Assembly: GCA_012728565.1 (NCBI GenBank)
Contig: JAAYEV010000135.1
Span: 1-33,021, forward strand
Direction of reading: 5' to 3'
Source of the DNA: Clostridiales bacterium
Lineage (GTDB): Bacteria > Bacillota > Clostridia > Ch29
Length of the DNA: 33,021 nucleotides
In this document: one piece after another, positions 17,470-26,091 of the stretch
How positions within the stretch are numbered: the first letter of the stretch is position 1
Layout of the letters: each line of letters starts with the position of its first letter
Program-made: the position numbers and the translations under genes
The notes under the pieces: model-generated
The model's input: only the letters and a program-made list of their open reading frames with translations
What the model was told of the DNA's origin: nothing
The model's database searches: none

Positions 17470-18624
17470 TTGATACCAATCGTAGACCTAACGGCACAGT
17501 ACAGCAGCATAGGGGAAGAGATACAAAAAGAAGTATCCCGGGTGCTGGAATCCGGCAGCTATATTATGGGTAAACAAGTAAGGCAGTTTGAAGAGAACTT
17601 CGCGGCGTATATCGGCTGCAAATATGCCATTGGTGTCGCCAATGGAACCGATGCACTGGTTATTTCGTTAATGGCGGCAGGCATTGGAGAGGGCGATGAA
17701 GTTATTACTTCGACCTTTTCATTCTTCGCAACGGCGGAAGCCATAATAAGGGTTGGTGCAAAACCCGTTTTTGCTGATATTGATGCAAAAACCTATAATA
17801 TAGACCCCGGGGATATAGAAAGAAAAATCACAGGCAGGACAAAGGCAGTAGTCCCTGTTCATATATTCGGCAACCCGGCAAACATGGAAAAAATCCTTGA
17901 AGTGGCATCAAGGCATAAGCTCTATGTTATTGAAGACGCCTGCCAGGCGGTCGGGGCCTTATTTAACGGCAAGCGGGCCGGTTCCTTTGGAAATGCGGGA
18001 TGCTTTTCGTTCTTCCCTTCCAAGAACCTTGGCTGCTGCGGCGACGGCGGAGCTATCGTTACAAATGACGAGAGGATTGCGGTGATTGCAAGGGCACTAA
18101 GCAGCCACGGCGGAGGGAAGACAGGGCTTAGGGCTTACAACCTAATTACCGGGTCCAACGAAAAAGGAAACCCTGATAAATACTGTAATTACCTGGTTGG
18201 ATTCAACAGCAGGCTGGATGAAATCCAGGCGGCAATACTGAATGTTAAACTGAAATACCTAGACAGGTGGAATGAACAAAGAAGAGAAAAGGCCTATTTA
18301 TATAACAGCGCATTCAGGGGTTACCCGATTCAAATACCCAAAGAAGAAACGGGGGCCCAGTCGGTGTATCATATCTACACTATAAGGACAGGCAGCAGGG
18401 ACACCCTGTTTAAAAAACTGAGGGAACAAGGAGTAGACGCAAGGGTATACTATTCAATCCCTTTGCACCTGCAAAAAGGTTTGGCACACCTTGGCTACAA
18501 GAAAGGAGACATGAGAATTGCGGAGGATGTGATACCCTCAATGATTTCCCTTCCATTATACCCGGAATTGACGGCAAAGGAGCAGAACAAAATCATTGAG
18601 TGTATAATCGGCACCCTAACCTAA
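17470..18624 (+). CDS. DegT/DnrJ/EryC1/StrS family PLP sugar aminotransferase (WbpE-like)
   Basis: GVANGTDALVISLMAAGIGEGDEV, EDACQAVGA, GCFSFFPSKNLGCCGDGGAIVTND; TTG start with ggaaggagg RBS. Confidence 0.93.
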   Translation: MIPIVDLTAQYSSIGEEIQKEVSRVLESGSYIMGKQVRQFEENFAAYIGCKYAIGVANGTDALVISLMAAGIGEGDEVITSTFSFFATAEAIIRVGAKPVFADIDAKTYNIDPGDIERKITGRTKAVVPVHIFGNPANMEKILEVASRHKLYVIEDACQAVGALFNGKRAGSFGNAGCFSFFPSKNLGCCGDGGAIVTNDERIAVIARALSSHGGGKTGLRAYNLITGSNEKGNPDKYCNYLVGFNSRLDEIQAAILNVKLKYLDRWNEQRREKAYLYNSAFRGYPIQIPKEETGAQSVYHIYTIRTGSRDTLFKKLREQGVDARVYYSIPLHLQKGLAHLGYKKGDMRIAEDVIPSMISLPLYPELTAKEQNKIIECIIGTLT

Positions 18625-19725
18625 ATGATGGGGGGATGGACTTTGAGAAAATTAAGGTTGGGAGTGATTGGCTGCGGAAATATTAAGAAAAAGCATATAC
18701 AGGCCATTTTCCTAAACAGGGACAAAATCGCCCTGACCTCGGTATGCGATTTATACGCGGAAAGGGCCCGGGATTTCAGGGATTCATATTTGGCTTTGAC
18801 AGGAGACGGTGAAAATATATCCATATACACAGACTACCTCCAGATGCTGAGAAAAGAAAAGCTTGATATGGCAAGTATCCTGACCGACAGCGGCAAACAC
18901 TATACCATTGCATCCGATTGTATGGAACGCGGCATAAATGTCCTTGTAGAAAAACCCCTCGCCCTATCGCTGGATGAGGTGGACAGCCTGACAAGAACAG
19001 CCTCGGTTAACAAGGTCAAGCTGGGGGTTGTTCACCAGTACAGGTTTAACCCCCTGATATCCGGCCTTAAGCACTGCATTGACACCGGGCGCCTGGGGAG
19101 ACTGTTCTACGGAGTGACTACGGTAAGATGGAACAGGAACAGGGAGTATTATACCAAGTCCAAATGGCGCGGCACAAAACACTTGGACGGCGGTGTCCTT
19201 ATGAACCAGTGCATCCAGAATATAGACATCCTGCAGTGGCTGCTGGGGGAAAAGGCGGCGGAGGTATATGCTTATAAACAGAACTACGCTCACCCTTACA
19301 TTGATACCGAGGATACGGTGCTGGCCTTAATCAAGTTCGGCAGCGGTATGCTGGGCATGGTGGAAGGGACGGTGAGCATATTCTCCGGTAACCTTGAAAA
19401 CAGTATTGCGGTTTTCGGAGAAAAAGGCAGCGTAAAAATCGGCGGCAAAGCATTAAACAGGATAGATGTCTGGGACCTTGAAGGCTGCGACTCCGGGGCA
19501 GCTTGTGCCGCAAGTGGTGACAAGTTAAGCCTTATTCAAAGCTCCGGCTGTCACGGCTATGTATATAAAGACTTTATAAATAAACTGGAATCCCGGGAAG
19601 AGCCGGCCATAAACGGAAACGAAGCAAGGAAAAGCATAGAGATTGTTCTGGCGATACAGCAGTCAGCGGAACTCGGGTTACCGGTGAACTTGCCGTTGAA
19701 AGGGGGAACTAATAATTGGGAATAA
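18625..19725 (+). CDS. Gfo/Idh/MocA family sugar-nucleotide dehydrogenase (WbpB/WlbA-like)
   Basis: LRLGVIGCGNIKKKHI, VLVEKPLALSLDEVD, GGVLMNQCIQNIDILQWLLG; start could instead be TTG at 18643. Confidence 0.9.
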   Translation: MMGGWTLRKLRLGVIGCGNIKKKHIQAIFLNRDKIALTSVCDLYAERARDFRDSYLALTGDGENISIYTDYLQMLRKEKLDMASILTDSGKHYTIASDCMERGINVLVEKPLALSLDEVDSLTRTASVNKVKLGVVHQYRFNPLISGLKHCIDTGRLGRLFYGVTTVRWNRNREYYTKSKWRGTKHLDGGVLMNQCIQNIDILQWLLGEKAAEVYAYKQNYAHPYIDTEDTVLALIKFGSGMLGMVEGTVSIFSGNLENSIAVFGEKGSVKIGGKALNRIDVWDLEGCDSGAACAASGDKLSLIQSSGCHGYVYKDFINKLESREEPAINGNEARKSIEIVLAIQQSAELGLPVNLPLKGGTNNWE

Positions 19726-20477
19726 ACAAAATAGCCGGTAGCGCCAGGATTGGCAGCGGCTTTAAAATAGGCGACTTTTGCATTGTCGGCGAGCATGTGG
19801 TCATTGGCGATAACGTTACGATCGGGAACGGGGTAATTATTCATAACGACACCCGGATTGGCAGCAATGTCACCATACAGGACAACGCCGTCATTGGGAA
19901 GGGTGCGGTCCGTGCAAAAAACAGCGTGGCAAATATTATCGGCGGCAAGGACGGGGAAACAGCTCCTGCGATTATTATGGATAACTGCATAATAGGTACC
20001 TCCTCCATACTATACAGGGGATGCACCCTGCACAATGACTGCTATATTGCGGACCTGGCCACGGTAAGGGAAAACGTGGTAATAGGCGAAGGTACGATAG
20101 TAGGCCGGGGTGTATGCATAGAGAACTGCTGTGATATAGGCAAAATGTGCAAAATTGAGACCAACGCGTACATCACCGCTTTTTCCCGGCTGGAGGATTA
20201 TGTGTTTATAGCCCCCGGGGTAATCACAACCAACGATAATTACCTGGGAAGAACAAGCGAAAGATACAGCCGCATAAAAGGGGTTACGGTCAAGCGTGGC
20301 GGAAGGATCGGGGGCAACTCCACCATCCTTCCCGGCAAGGTCATCGAAAGCGATGCCCTTGTCGGAGCAGGCAGTATAGTAACAAAGGACGTGCCGGCAG
20401 GGACTGTAGTAAAGGGTAATCCCGCCGTTCCGTATAAAACGGTTCCTGAAAAGGAGCTTCTGAAAAACAACCTTTAG
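19716..20477 (+). CDS. Left-handed beta-helix hexapeptide-repeat sugar N-acyltransferase (WbpD/WlbB-like)
   Basis: Hexapeptide repeats (GSGFKIGDFCIVGEHVVIGDNVTIGNGVIIHND), VPAGTVVKGNPAVPYK; overlaps upstream gene by 10 nt. Confidence 0.92.
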   Translation: MGINKIAGSARIGSGFKIGDFCIVGEHVVIGDNVTIGNGVIIHNDTRIGSNVTIQDNAVIGKGAVRAKNSVANIIGGKDGETAPAIIMDNCIIGTSSILYRGCTLHNDCYIADLATVRENVVIGEGTIVGRGVCIENCCDIGKMCKIETNAYITAFSRLEDYVFIAPGVITTNDNYLGRTSERYSRIKGVTVKRGGRIGGNSTILPGKVIESDALVGAGSIVTKDVPAGTVVKGNPAVPYKTVPEKELLKNNL

Positions 20478-20485
20478 AACAAACC

Positions 20486-20514
20486 GGGGACACTCCTTAT
20501 CAAAGGGTGTCCCC
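20486..20514 (+). terminator. Intercistronic hairpin
   Basis: GGGGACACtCCTT...AAGGGTGTCCCC; weak U-tract. Confidence 0.5.
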
Positions 20515-20615
20515 CGTTATTGCCGGTAACAAAAAGCCATAGGCATACATAGACTGTATTGGAAATCATGTATATTCTTTGGCTGCAGAATCCGGGCAGC
20601 TTTGAGGTGTTATCC

Positions 20616-21344
20616 TTGAATAGAGGCGACAAAGCCCTAATGGAACGTTTTTTAAATGAGCATAGAATCCTGGATGTCCAAGAGGTATATAAGCTGATCA
20701 AGAACGCCCTTGATAAAAGAGAAAAGCTGTCTTTGGTTAGGATAGGCGATGGCGAGGCCCTGACCCTGGCCCAGCAGGCAGTGTTACCGATAAACGAGGT
20801 AAAAAGGAACACATTCTTGTCCTATGCCGGTGTCCGTATCCCCGACATAACCGGCAGGGATATGTTGGCGGCTTCGATTAGAAAGGCGGATATTATTGGT
20901 GTGCCCCTAAACCCTGCACCGTACTTTTTGCCTCTCTTCCTGAAAGCATGTAAAGCCCATGGTATTGACCTTAACTCGCTGAAACTGACCAATGCATGCA
21001 TTAACTACTTCTTGTGCAATTCCGGGCTCCTCGGCGCTCTTTTGACCGAAGGAAAGCCTAGGGTACTGGTAATAGGCAACAAGGGTAAGGCCCTTGCCAA
21101 CCTGCTGCAAGGCCGGGGGATTAATATCAGCGGAATCATTTCCCCGGTCTATGGACTGAAGGACGTTAACAGGGTGGTGCGAATAGCAAAAGGCCAAAAC
21201 TTTGATATTGCCCTGTCGGCATCGGGAGTGGCCGCCGTTGTCATATGCGAGAGGATAGCAACCGGCCAGAAAAAAGTCGCCCTCGATATCGGCCATGTGG
21301 CGGATATGCTCATACGTAACGGGCAAATAAAGAAGAAAGGATAG
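20616..21344 (+). CDS. GT-D fold/DUF1792-like putative glycosyltransferase
   Basis: LSLVRIGDGEALTLAQ motif; TTG start at 20616 preceded by gaggtg, upstream starts at 20559/20568 possible. Confidence 0.65.
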   Translation: MNRGDKALMERFLNEHRILDVQEVYKLIKNALDKREKLSLVRIGDGEALTLAQQAVLPINEVKRNTFLSYAGVRIPDITGRDMLAASIRKADIIGVPLNPAPYFLPLFLKACKAHGIDLNSLKLTNACINYFLCNSGLLGALLTEGKPRVLVIGNKGKALANLLQGRGINISGIISPVYGLKDVNRVVRIAKGQNFDIALSASGVAAVVICERIATGQKKVALDIGHVADMLIRNGQIKKKG

Positions 21345-21349
21345 ATTGC

Positions 21350-22438
21350 ATGGATATTGTATGTTTTTCATCAACCCGATGGGATTTCCTGTGGCAGCGG
21401 CCGCAGCAGTTGATGAGCCGTTTATCCGATAGGCATAAGGTTCTATACGTTGACCATTTTCAGCCCTGCGCTGCGGGCACACTGGGCCAGGTAAACCACG
21501 AGTATTATCTTACCAGGGTAAAGGAAAACCTGCATGTCTTTTCTCCCCGTTATGCCACAAGAAAATGGCTGCTGGATAGCCTGGACATGACCTATAAAAA
21601 GCTTGGAATTAAACGCCCGGTCCTCTGGGTTTATTATCCTTCAATAGTTCCCGCCCTTAAGTCTATGGACTATTCCCTGCTGTGCTATGACTGCGTGGAC
21701 GACTTTTCAAAGTTTAGCTGGAATCCGGCATTATACAGCTCTTTGGAAGAAAGGCTTATTGAACAAAGCGATATAATATTCGTCACTTCGCGTAGGCTGA
21801 TGAGACTAAAAAAGAAGCCCAGGCAAAAACCGCACCTGGTACCAAACGGGGCGGATGTCAAACATTTTTCCAAGGCCTTGGACGATACCACCGCCTGCCC
21901 GCACGAAATAATGATGTTAAGAAGGCCAGTTATAGGATTCGTTGGTGCCATATACGAATGGGTTGACTTGAATTTAATAAAGAGCCTGTGCGGGCTTAGG
22001 CCGCATTGGTCCTTTGTGCTTGTCGGACCCAAAGGAGCGGGGGTATACTCCCTGAAAGGCCCGGAAAACCTGTATATGCCCGGAAAAAAGGAGTACAAGG
22101 ACCTTCCCGGGATTATAAAGGCCTTCGATGCCTGCATTATACCCTTTAAACTGAATGACCTGACGGCAAGCGCAAATCCTGTAAAACTCTATGAATACCT
22201 GGCAGCGGGAAAGCCCGTGGTATCCACTCCCATACCCGAAGTATTGGTTTATAAGGATGTAGTCAGGATTGCAAAGGGGCCGGAAGAGTTTATCAGGGCA
22301 CTGGAGAAAGCCATATCCGAAAACAGCCCCGAGGATGTACAAGAAAGGCTGCGGGTAGCCCGGGAAAACAGCTGGGAAGTAAGGATAGAACAGATGGAAA
22401 GCATTATAGAAAAGGCGCTGGCCTCAAGGCATAGGTAA
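21350..22438 (+). CDS. Glycosyltransferase, GT-B (TuaH-like)
   Basis: STRWDFLWQRPQQLMSRL, YDCVDDFSKF, LYEYLAAGKPVVSTPIPE. Confidence 0.88.
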   Translation: MDIVCFSSTRWDFLWQRPQQLMSRLSDRHKVLYVDHFQPCAAGTLGQVNHEYYLTRVKENLHVFSPRYATRKWLLDSLDMTYKKLGIKRPVLWVYYPSIVPALKSMDYSLLCYDCVDDFSKFSWNPALYSSLEERLIEQSDIIFVTSRRLMRLKKKPRQKPHLVPNGADVKHFSKALDDTTACPHEIMMLRRPVIGFVGAIYEWVDLNLIKSLCGLRPHWSFVLVGPKGAGVYSLKGPENLYMPGKKEYKDLPGIIKAFDACIIPFKLNDLTASANPVKLYEYLAAGKPVVSTPIPEVLVYKDVVRIAKGPEEFIRALEKAISENSPEDVQERLRVARENSWEVRIEQMESIIEKALASRHR

Positions 22439-22450
22439 AAAAACAAACCG

Positions 22451-22505
22451 GGCTTCATGAACATCCGTTTCATGCAAAATGCATACGCTGGCATTTCATG
22501 AAGCC
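22451..22505. other. Long inverted repeat: 11-bp arms with internal ATGC/GCAT pairing
   Basis: GGCTTCATGAA...TTCATGAAGCC. Confidence 0.6.
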
Positions 22506-22611
22506 TCAGGATATATAGGCGTACTATCGTCAGGCACCAGGTAATCTGCGGCAGTGCTTAAGTCCGCGCAAACAAAAGAAACGCAGATGGCAGGGGAAAC
22601 GCAGCGCCGTC

Positions 22612-23802
22612 CTACAGCTTTGCCAGCACGCTGTCCAGGATGCCCACCGCCAGGTTTGCCTCCTCCTTGGTTATTATATCGGGCGGCAGCAGCCTCAGCC
22701 CGTTCCCGCCCACGCAGTTAATAATAAGCCCTTCCTTCTGGCACTGGTCCAGCACCCAGTTTCCGTCAGCCTCAAGCTGTATGCCTATCATAAGCCCCAT
22801 ACCCCTTACTTCCTTTATGAAGGAGTATTTTTCTTTCAGTTCTTTAAATTTGCCCATAAGATAGGCTCCCATTTTGGCATTGTGCTCCATTATATTGTCT
22901 TGCAGTATATGGTTAACCACCGCAAGGGCGGTGCTGCATGCCAGGTGGCTGCCCCCGAAGGTGGAGGCGTGGTCGCCGGGTCCAAATCCTTCCGCCACTT
23001 CATCGCTTGCAACCATGGCGCCTATCGGGAAGCCCCCGGCCAGTGACTTTGCCAGCGTCAGGATATCCGGCTTAACACCGAAGTTCTGGTGGGCAAAAAA
23101 CTTTCCTGTCCTCCCTATGCCGCACTGCACCTCGTCAAATATAAGCAAGAGCCCCTTTTTGTCGCAAAGGTCCCTTACCCCTTTAAGAAATTCCGCGGTC
23201 GGCACGTTTATGCCACCCTCGCCCTGGATGGGCTCCAGCATTACGGCGCAGGTGTTATTTGTTATCTTTCCTTCCAGGTCCTCCAGGTCGCCGTACTTGG
23301 CGTATCCAAAACCCTCCGGCAGGGGCTCAAAGCCCTTCTGGTACTTGGTCTGGCCGGTTGCCGCCAGCGTGGCAAGGGTCCTGCCGTGGAACGAGCTTGT
23401 AAAGGTTATTATTCCGTACTTGTCTTCCCCCATTTTTGCCTTGGCATACTTCCTTGCCAGTTTTATGGCCGATTCGTTGGCTTCCGCGCCGCTGTTGCAA
23501 AAAAAAGCTTTGCCCAGGCCGCTTTGTTTAACCAGTACCTCCGCCAGCTCCACCTGCGGCCCTACCCAGTACAGGTTGGAGGTATGCATTACCTTTGCCG
23601 CCTGCTCGGATATGGCCTTAACCATGACCGGGTGATTGTACCCCAGGCAGTTAACCGCAAGGCCGCTTAGAAAGTCCAGGTATTTGTTTCCGTCGGCATC
23701 CCACAGCCAGCTCCCTTCTCCCTTAACGAAGGCCACCGGTATCCTCTTGTAGGTGTTCATGACAAAGGCGTCGCCCTTTGCCGTTATCTGTGCATTGTTC
23801 AT
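22612..23802 (-). CDS. argD: Acetylornithine aminotransferase
   Basis: FFCNSGAEANESAIKLARKY, LIFDEVQCGIGRTGKFFAHQ, LTLAKSLAGGFPIGAM; adjacent to argB/argJ/argC. Confidence 0.94.
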   Translation of the reverse strand: MNNAQITAKGDAFVMNTYKRIPVAFVKGEGSWLWDADGNKYLDFLSGLAVNCLGYNHPVMVKAISEQAAKVMHTSNLYWVGPQVELAEVLVKQSGLGKAFFCNSGAEANESAIKLARKYAKAKMGEDKYGIITFTSSFHGRTLATLAATGQTKYQKGFEPLPEGFGYAKYGDLEDLEGKITNNTCAVMLEPIQGEGGINVPTAEFLKGVRDLCDKKGLLLIFDEVQCGIGRTGKFFAHQNFGVKPDILTLAKSLAGGFPIGAMVASDEVAEGFGPGDHASTFGGSHLACSTALAVVNHILQDNIMEHNAKMGAYLMGKFKELKEKYSFIKEVRGMGLMIGIQLEADGNWVLDQCQKEGLIINCVGGNGLRLLPPDIITKEEANLAVGILDSVLAKL

Positions 23803-23816
23803 TAATCATTCCTCCC

Positions 23817-24707
23817 CTATTTATTCTCTATCATGGTTCCTATCCCGCTTTCGGTGAATATCTCCAGGAGAAGCGAGTGCATCACCGTGCCGTTTATTAT
23901 ATGTATCCTCCCCACGCCCTTTTCAAGGGCTTCAAGGCAGCACTGCACCTTGGGTATCATTCCCCCGGTAATCACCCCTTCCTCCATCAGCCGCGCAGCC
24001 TCTTGCCGGTTAACGGAGGATACCAGCTTTTCTTCCCCGCCGCGGCTGTCCATAATACCCTCCACGTCGGTTAACAAGACCAGCTTATCCGCCTTGACGG
24101 CCCCGGCGATGGCCGACGCGGCATAGTCGGCGTTTACGTTATAGCTTTGCCCGCCGGGCCCCGTCCCTATCGGCGCTATTACCGGTATAAACCCGTTATC
24201 CGTCAAAACGTCCAGTATTTCGGTATCCACTTCCCTCACCTGTCCCACAAGGCCTATGTCAATATCTACGCTGCCGGAGCCGTCATTAACTTTCACAAAC
24301 TGCCTTTCCACGCGCAGCAGGCCGGAATCCTTGCCGCACAAGCCCACCGCCTTGGCGCCGTGACTGTTCAGCAGCGTCACTATGTCCTTGTTTATGCTGC
24401 CCGCCAGCACCATCTGGACAATTTCCATGGTTTGTTCATCGGTTACACGCAGTCCGTTAACAAAGGCGCTTTTTATACCAACCCTTTCAAGCATTCTGTT
24501 TACGGCGGGACCTCCGCCGTGAACCACTATGGGTTTCATGCCCACGTATTTCATAAGCACAATATCCTTCATTATCGCTTCCTTCAGCTTATCGCTTGCC
24601 ATGGCACTGCCGCCGTATTTTATTACCACTCTCTTACCGTAAAACTCCTTAATATACGGCAGTGTCTCAACCAGCACCGCTGCTTTTTCTTGCCGGCCGT
24701 TCGTCAT
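23817..24707 (-). CDS. argB: Acetylglutamate kinase
   Basis: VVIKYGGSAM, VVHGGGPAVNRMLERVGI, NVNADYAASAIAGAVKADKLVLLTDVEGIMD. Confidence 0.96.
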   Translation of the reverse strand: MTNGRQEKAAVLVETLPYIKEFYGKRVVIKYGGSAMASDKLKEAIMKDIVLMKYVGMKPIVVHGGGPAVNRMLERVGIKSAFVNGLRVTDEQTMEIVQMVLAGSINKDIVTLLNSHGAKAVGLCGKDSGLLRVERQFVKVNDGSGSVDIDIGLVGQVREVDTEILDVLTDNGFIPVIAPIGTGPGGQSYNVNADYAASAIAGAVKADKLVLLTDVEGIMDSRGGEEKLVSSVNRQEAARLMEEGVITGGMIPKVQCCLEALEKGVGRIHIINGTVMHSLLLEIFTESGIGTMIENK

Positions 24708-24723
24708 TCCTTCTCCCCCTCCA

Positions 24724-25953
24724 TCAGGTCCTGTAGCTTCCGTTTATCTTCACGTAGTCATAGGACAGGTCGCAGCCCCAGGCGGTGGCGCTGAACTTTC
24801 CGCAGTTAAGGTCCACCAGGATTTCTATGTCGGTTTCACCAAGTATCTCGGCCGCCTTGGCCTCGTCAAATACAAGCCCTTCACCCTTTTCCACCAGTTT
24901 TATTGCACCCTTTTGGCTGCTAAAGTACATATCCACGCTGCCCGGGTCAAAGTCCGCCCCCGAGTAACCCAGCGCGCACAGCACCCTGCCCCAGTTTGCA
25001 TCCTCCCCGAAAAAGGCCGCCTTTACCAGGCTGGAGGAAACAATAGCCTTTGCTCCCGTCCTGGCATCCTGCTTTGTGGGGGCGTTTATTACGCACGCTT
25101 TCAGGAGCTTTGTGGCGCCCTCGCCGTCCCTTACAATTTCAACTGCCATGGCCTCCGCCGCAGCCTTAAAGGCAGCGGAAAGCTTATCATAATCCCCGTC
25201 CTTTTCGGTTATTTTCTCGTTTCCCGCCGTCCCGTTGGCCAGGGCTATTACCATATCGTTGGTGCTGGTATCCCCGTCCACCGAAATCATGTTGAAGGTA
25301 TCGTCAACTGTCTCCTTCAGTATTTCTTGCAGCAGATGCTTTTCCACCGCGGCATCGGTCAGCATGAAGCACAGCATGGTGGCCATGTTGGGATGAATCA
25401 TACCCGAACCCTTTGCGATGGCCCCCACCGTAACCTCGCCGGTTGAGAGGTCCACCTTCACGGTAACCTTCTTTTCACGGGTGTCGGTGGTCATTATGCC
25501 CCTGGCGGCGGCATCTCCCCCGTCGGGGGCAAGGCCTGCGACGGCCTTTTCAATTCCCGCTCGGACCTTTTCCATAGGCAGCTGCACCCCGATGATGCCG
25601 GTGGAGCTTACCAGCACTTCGCTTTTGTCCGCCTTGAGTAAACCGGCGGTAAGCTCTACCATCTCCCTTGCGTTCTCCATGCCTTTTTTCCCGGTGCACG
25701 CGTTGGCGTTGCCGCTGTTTATAACCACCGCCCTGGTTACCGCACTTTTTATGTTCTCAAGGTCAACAAGTACCGGCGCCGCCTTGCTTTTATTTGTTGT
25801 AAAGACTCCCGCCGCAGCGGCCGGCACCTCGGAATATATGAGGGCCAGGTCCTCCCTGCCGCTCTTTTTAATGCCGCAGCTAACCCCTGCGAACTTATAT
25901 CCCTTTATCCCGTTTACGCCTTCGTTGGAAACCTTCAAACCTTCTGCTTTCAA
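24724..25953 (-). CDS. argJ: Glutamate N-acetyltransferase/amino-acid acetyltransferase
   Basis: VVINSGNANACTGKKG, AKGSGMIHPNMATMLCF cleavage-type motif, TNDMVIALANG; TTG start after ggaggaattgat. Confidence 0.95.
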   Translation of the reverse strand: MKAEGLKVSNEGVNGIKGYKFAGVSCGIKKSGREDLALIYSEVPAAAAGVFTTNKSKAAPVLVDLENIKSAVTRAVVINSGNANACTGKKGMENAREMVELTAGLLKADKSEVLVSSTGIIGVQLPMEKVRAGIEKAVAGLAPDGGDAAARGIMTTDTREKKVTVKVDLSTGEVTVGAIAKGSGMIHPNMATMLCFMLTDAAVEKHLLQEILKETVDDTFNMISVDGDTSTNDMVIALANGTAGNEKITEKDGDYDKLSAAFKAAAEAMAVEIVRDGEGATKLLKACVINAPTKQDARTGAKAIVSSSLVKAAFFGEDANWGRVLCALGYSGADFDPGSVDMYFSSQKGAIKLVEKGEGLVFDEAKAAEILGETDIEILVDLNCGKFSATAWGCDLSYDYVKINGSYRT

Positions 25954-26091
25954 ATCAATTCCTCCTTTTTTCTCAATTGAAAACTGCCGCCTTGGCCTAT
26001 ATCCAGGAAGCTCAAGGCTTAAGACATCCCGGTGCTTCATCCCAAGCACGTCGGCCAAGGACCGGCCCCTTCACTGCCTTATCTGTGAGGG

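Noticed and set aside
6416-22438. Cluster as a mobile genomic island
   Set aside because: No integrase, transposase, tRNA or direct-repeat boundaries were recognised in the window.
22874-23635. Long plus-strand ORF (253 aa) opposite argD
   Set aside because: Antisense to a confidently identified ArgD; low-complexity Ser/Pro-rich translation typical of shadow ORFs.
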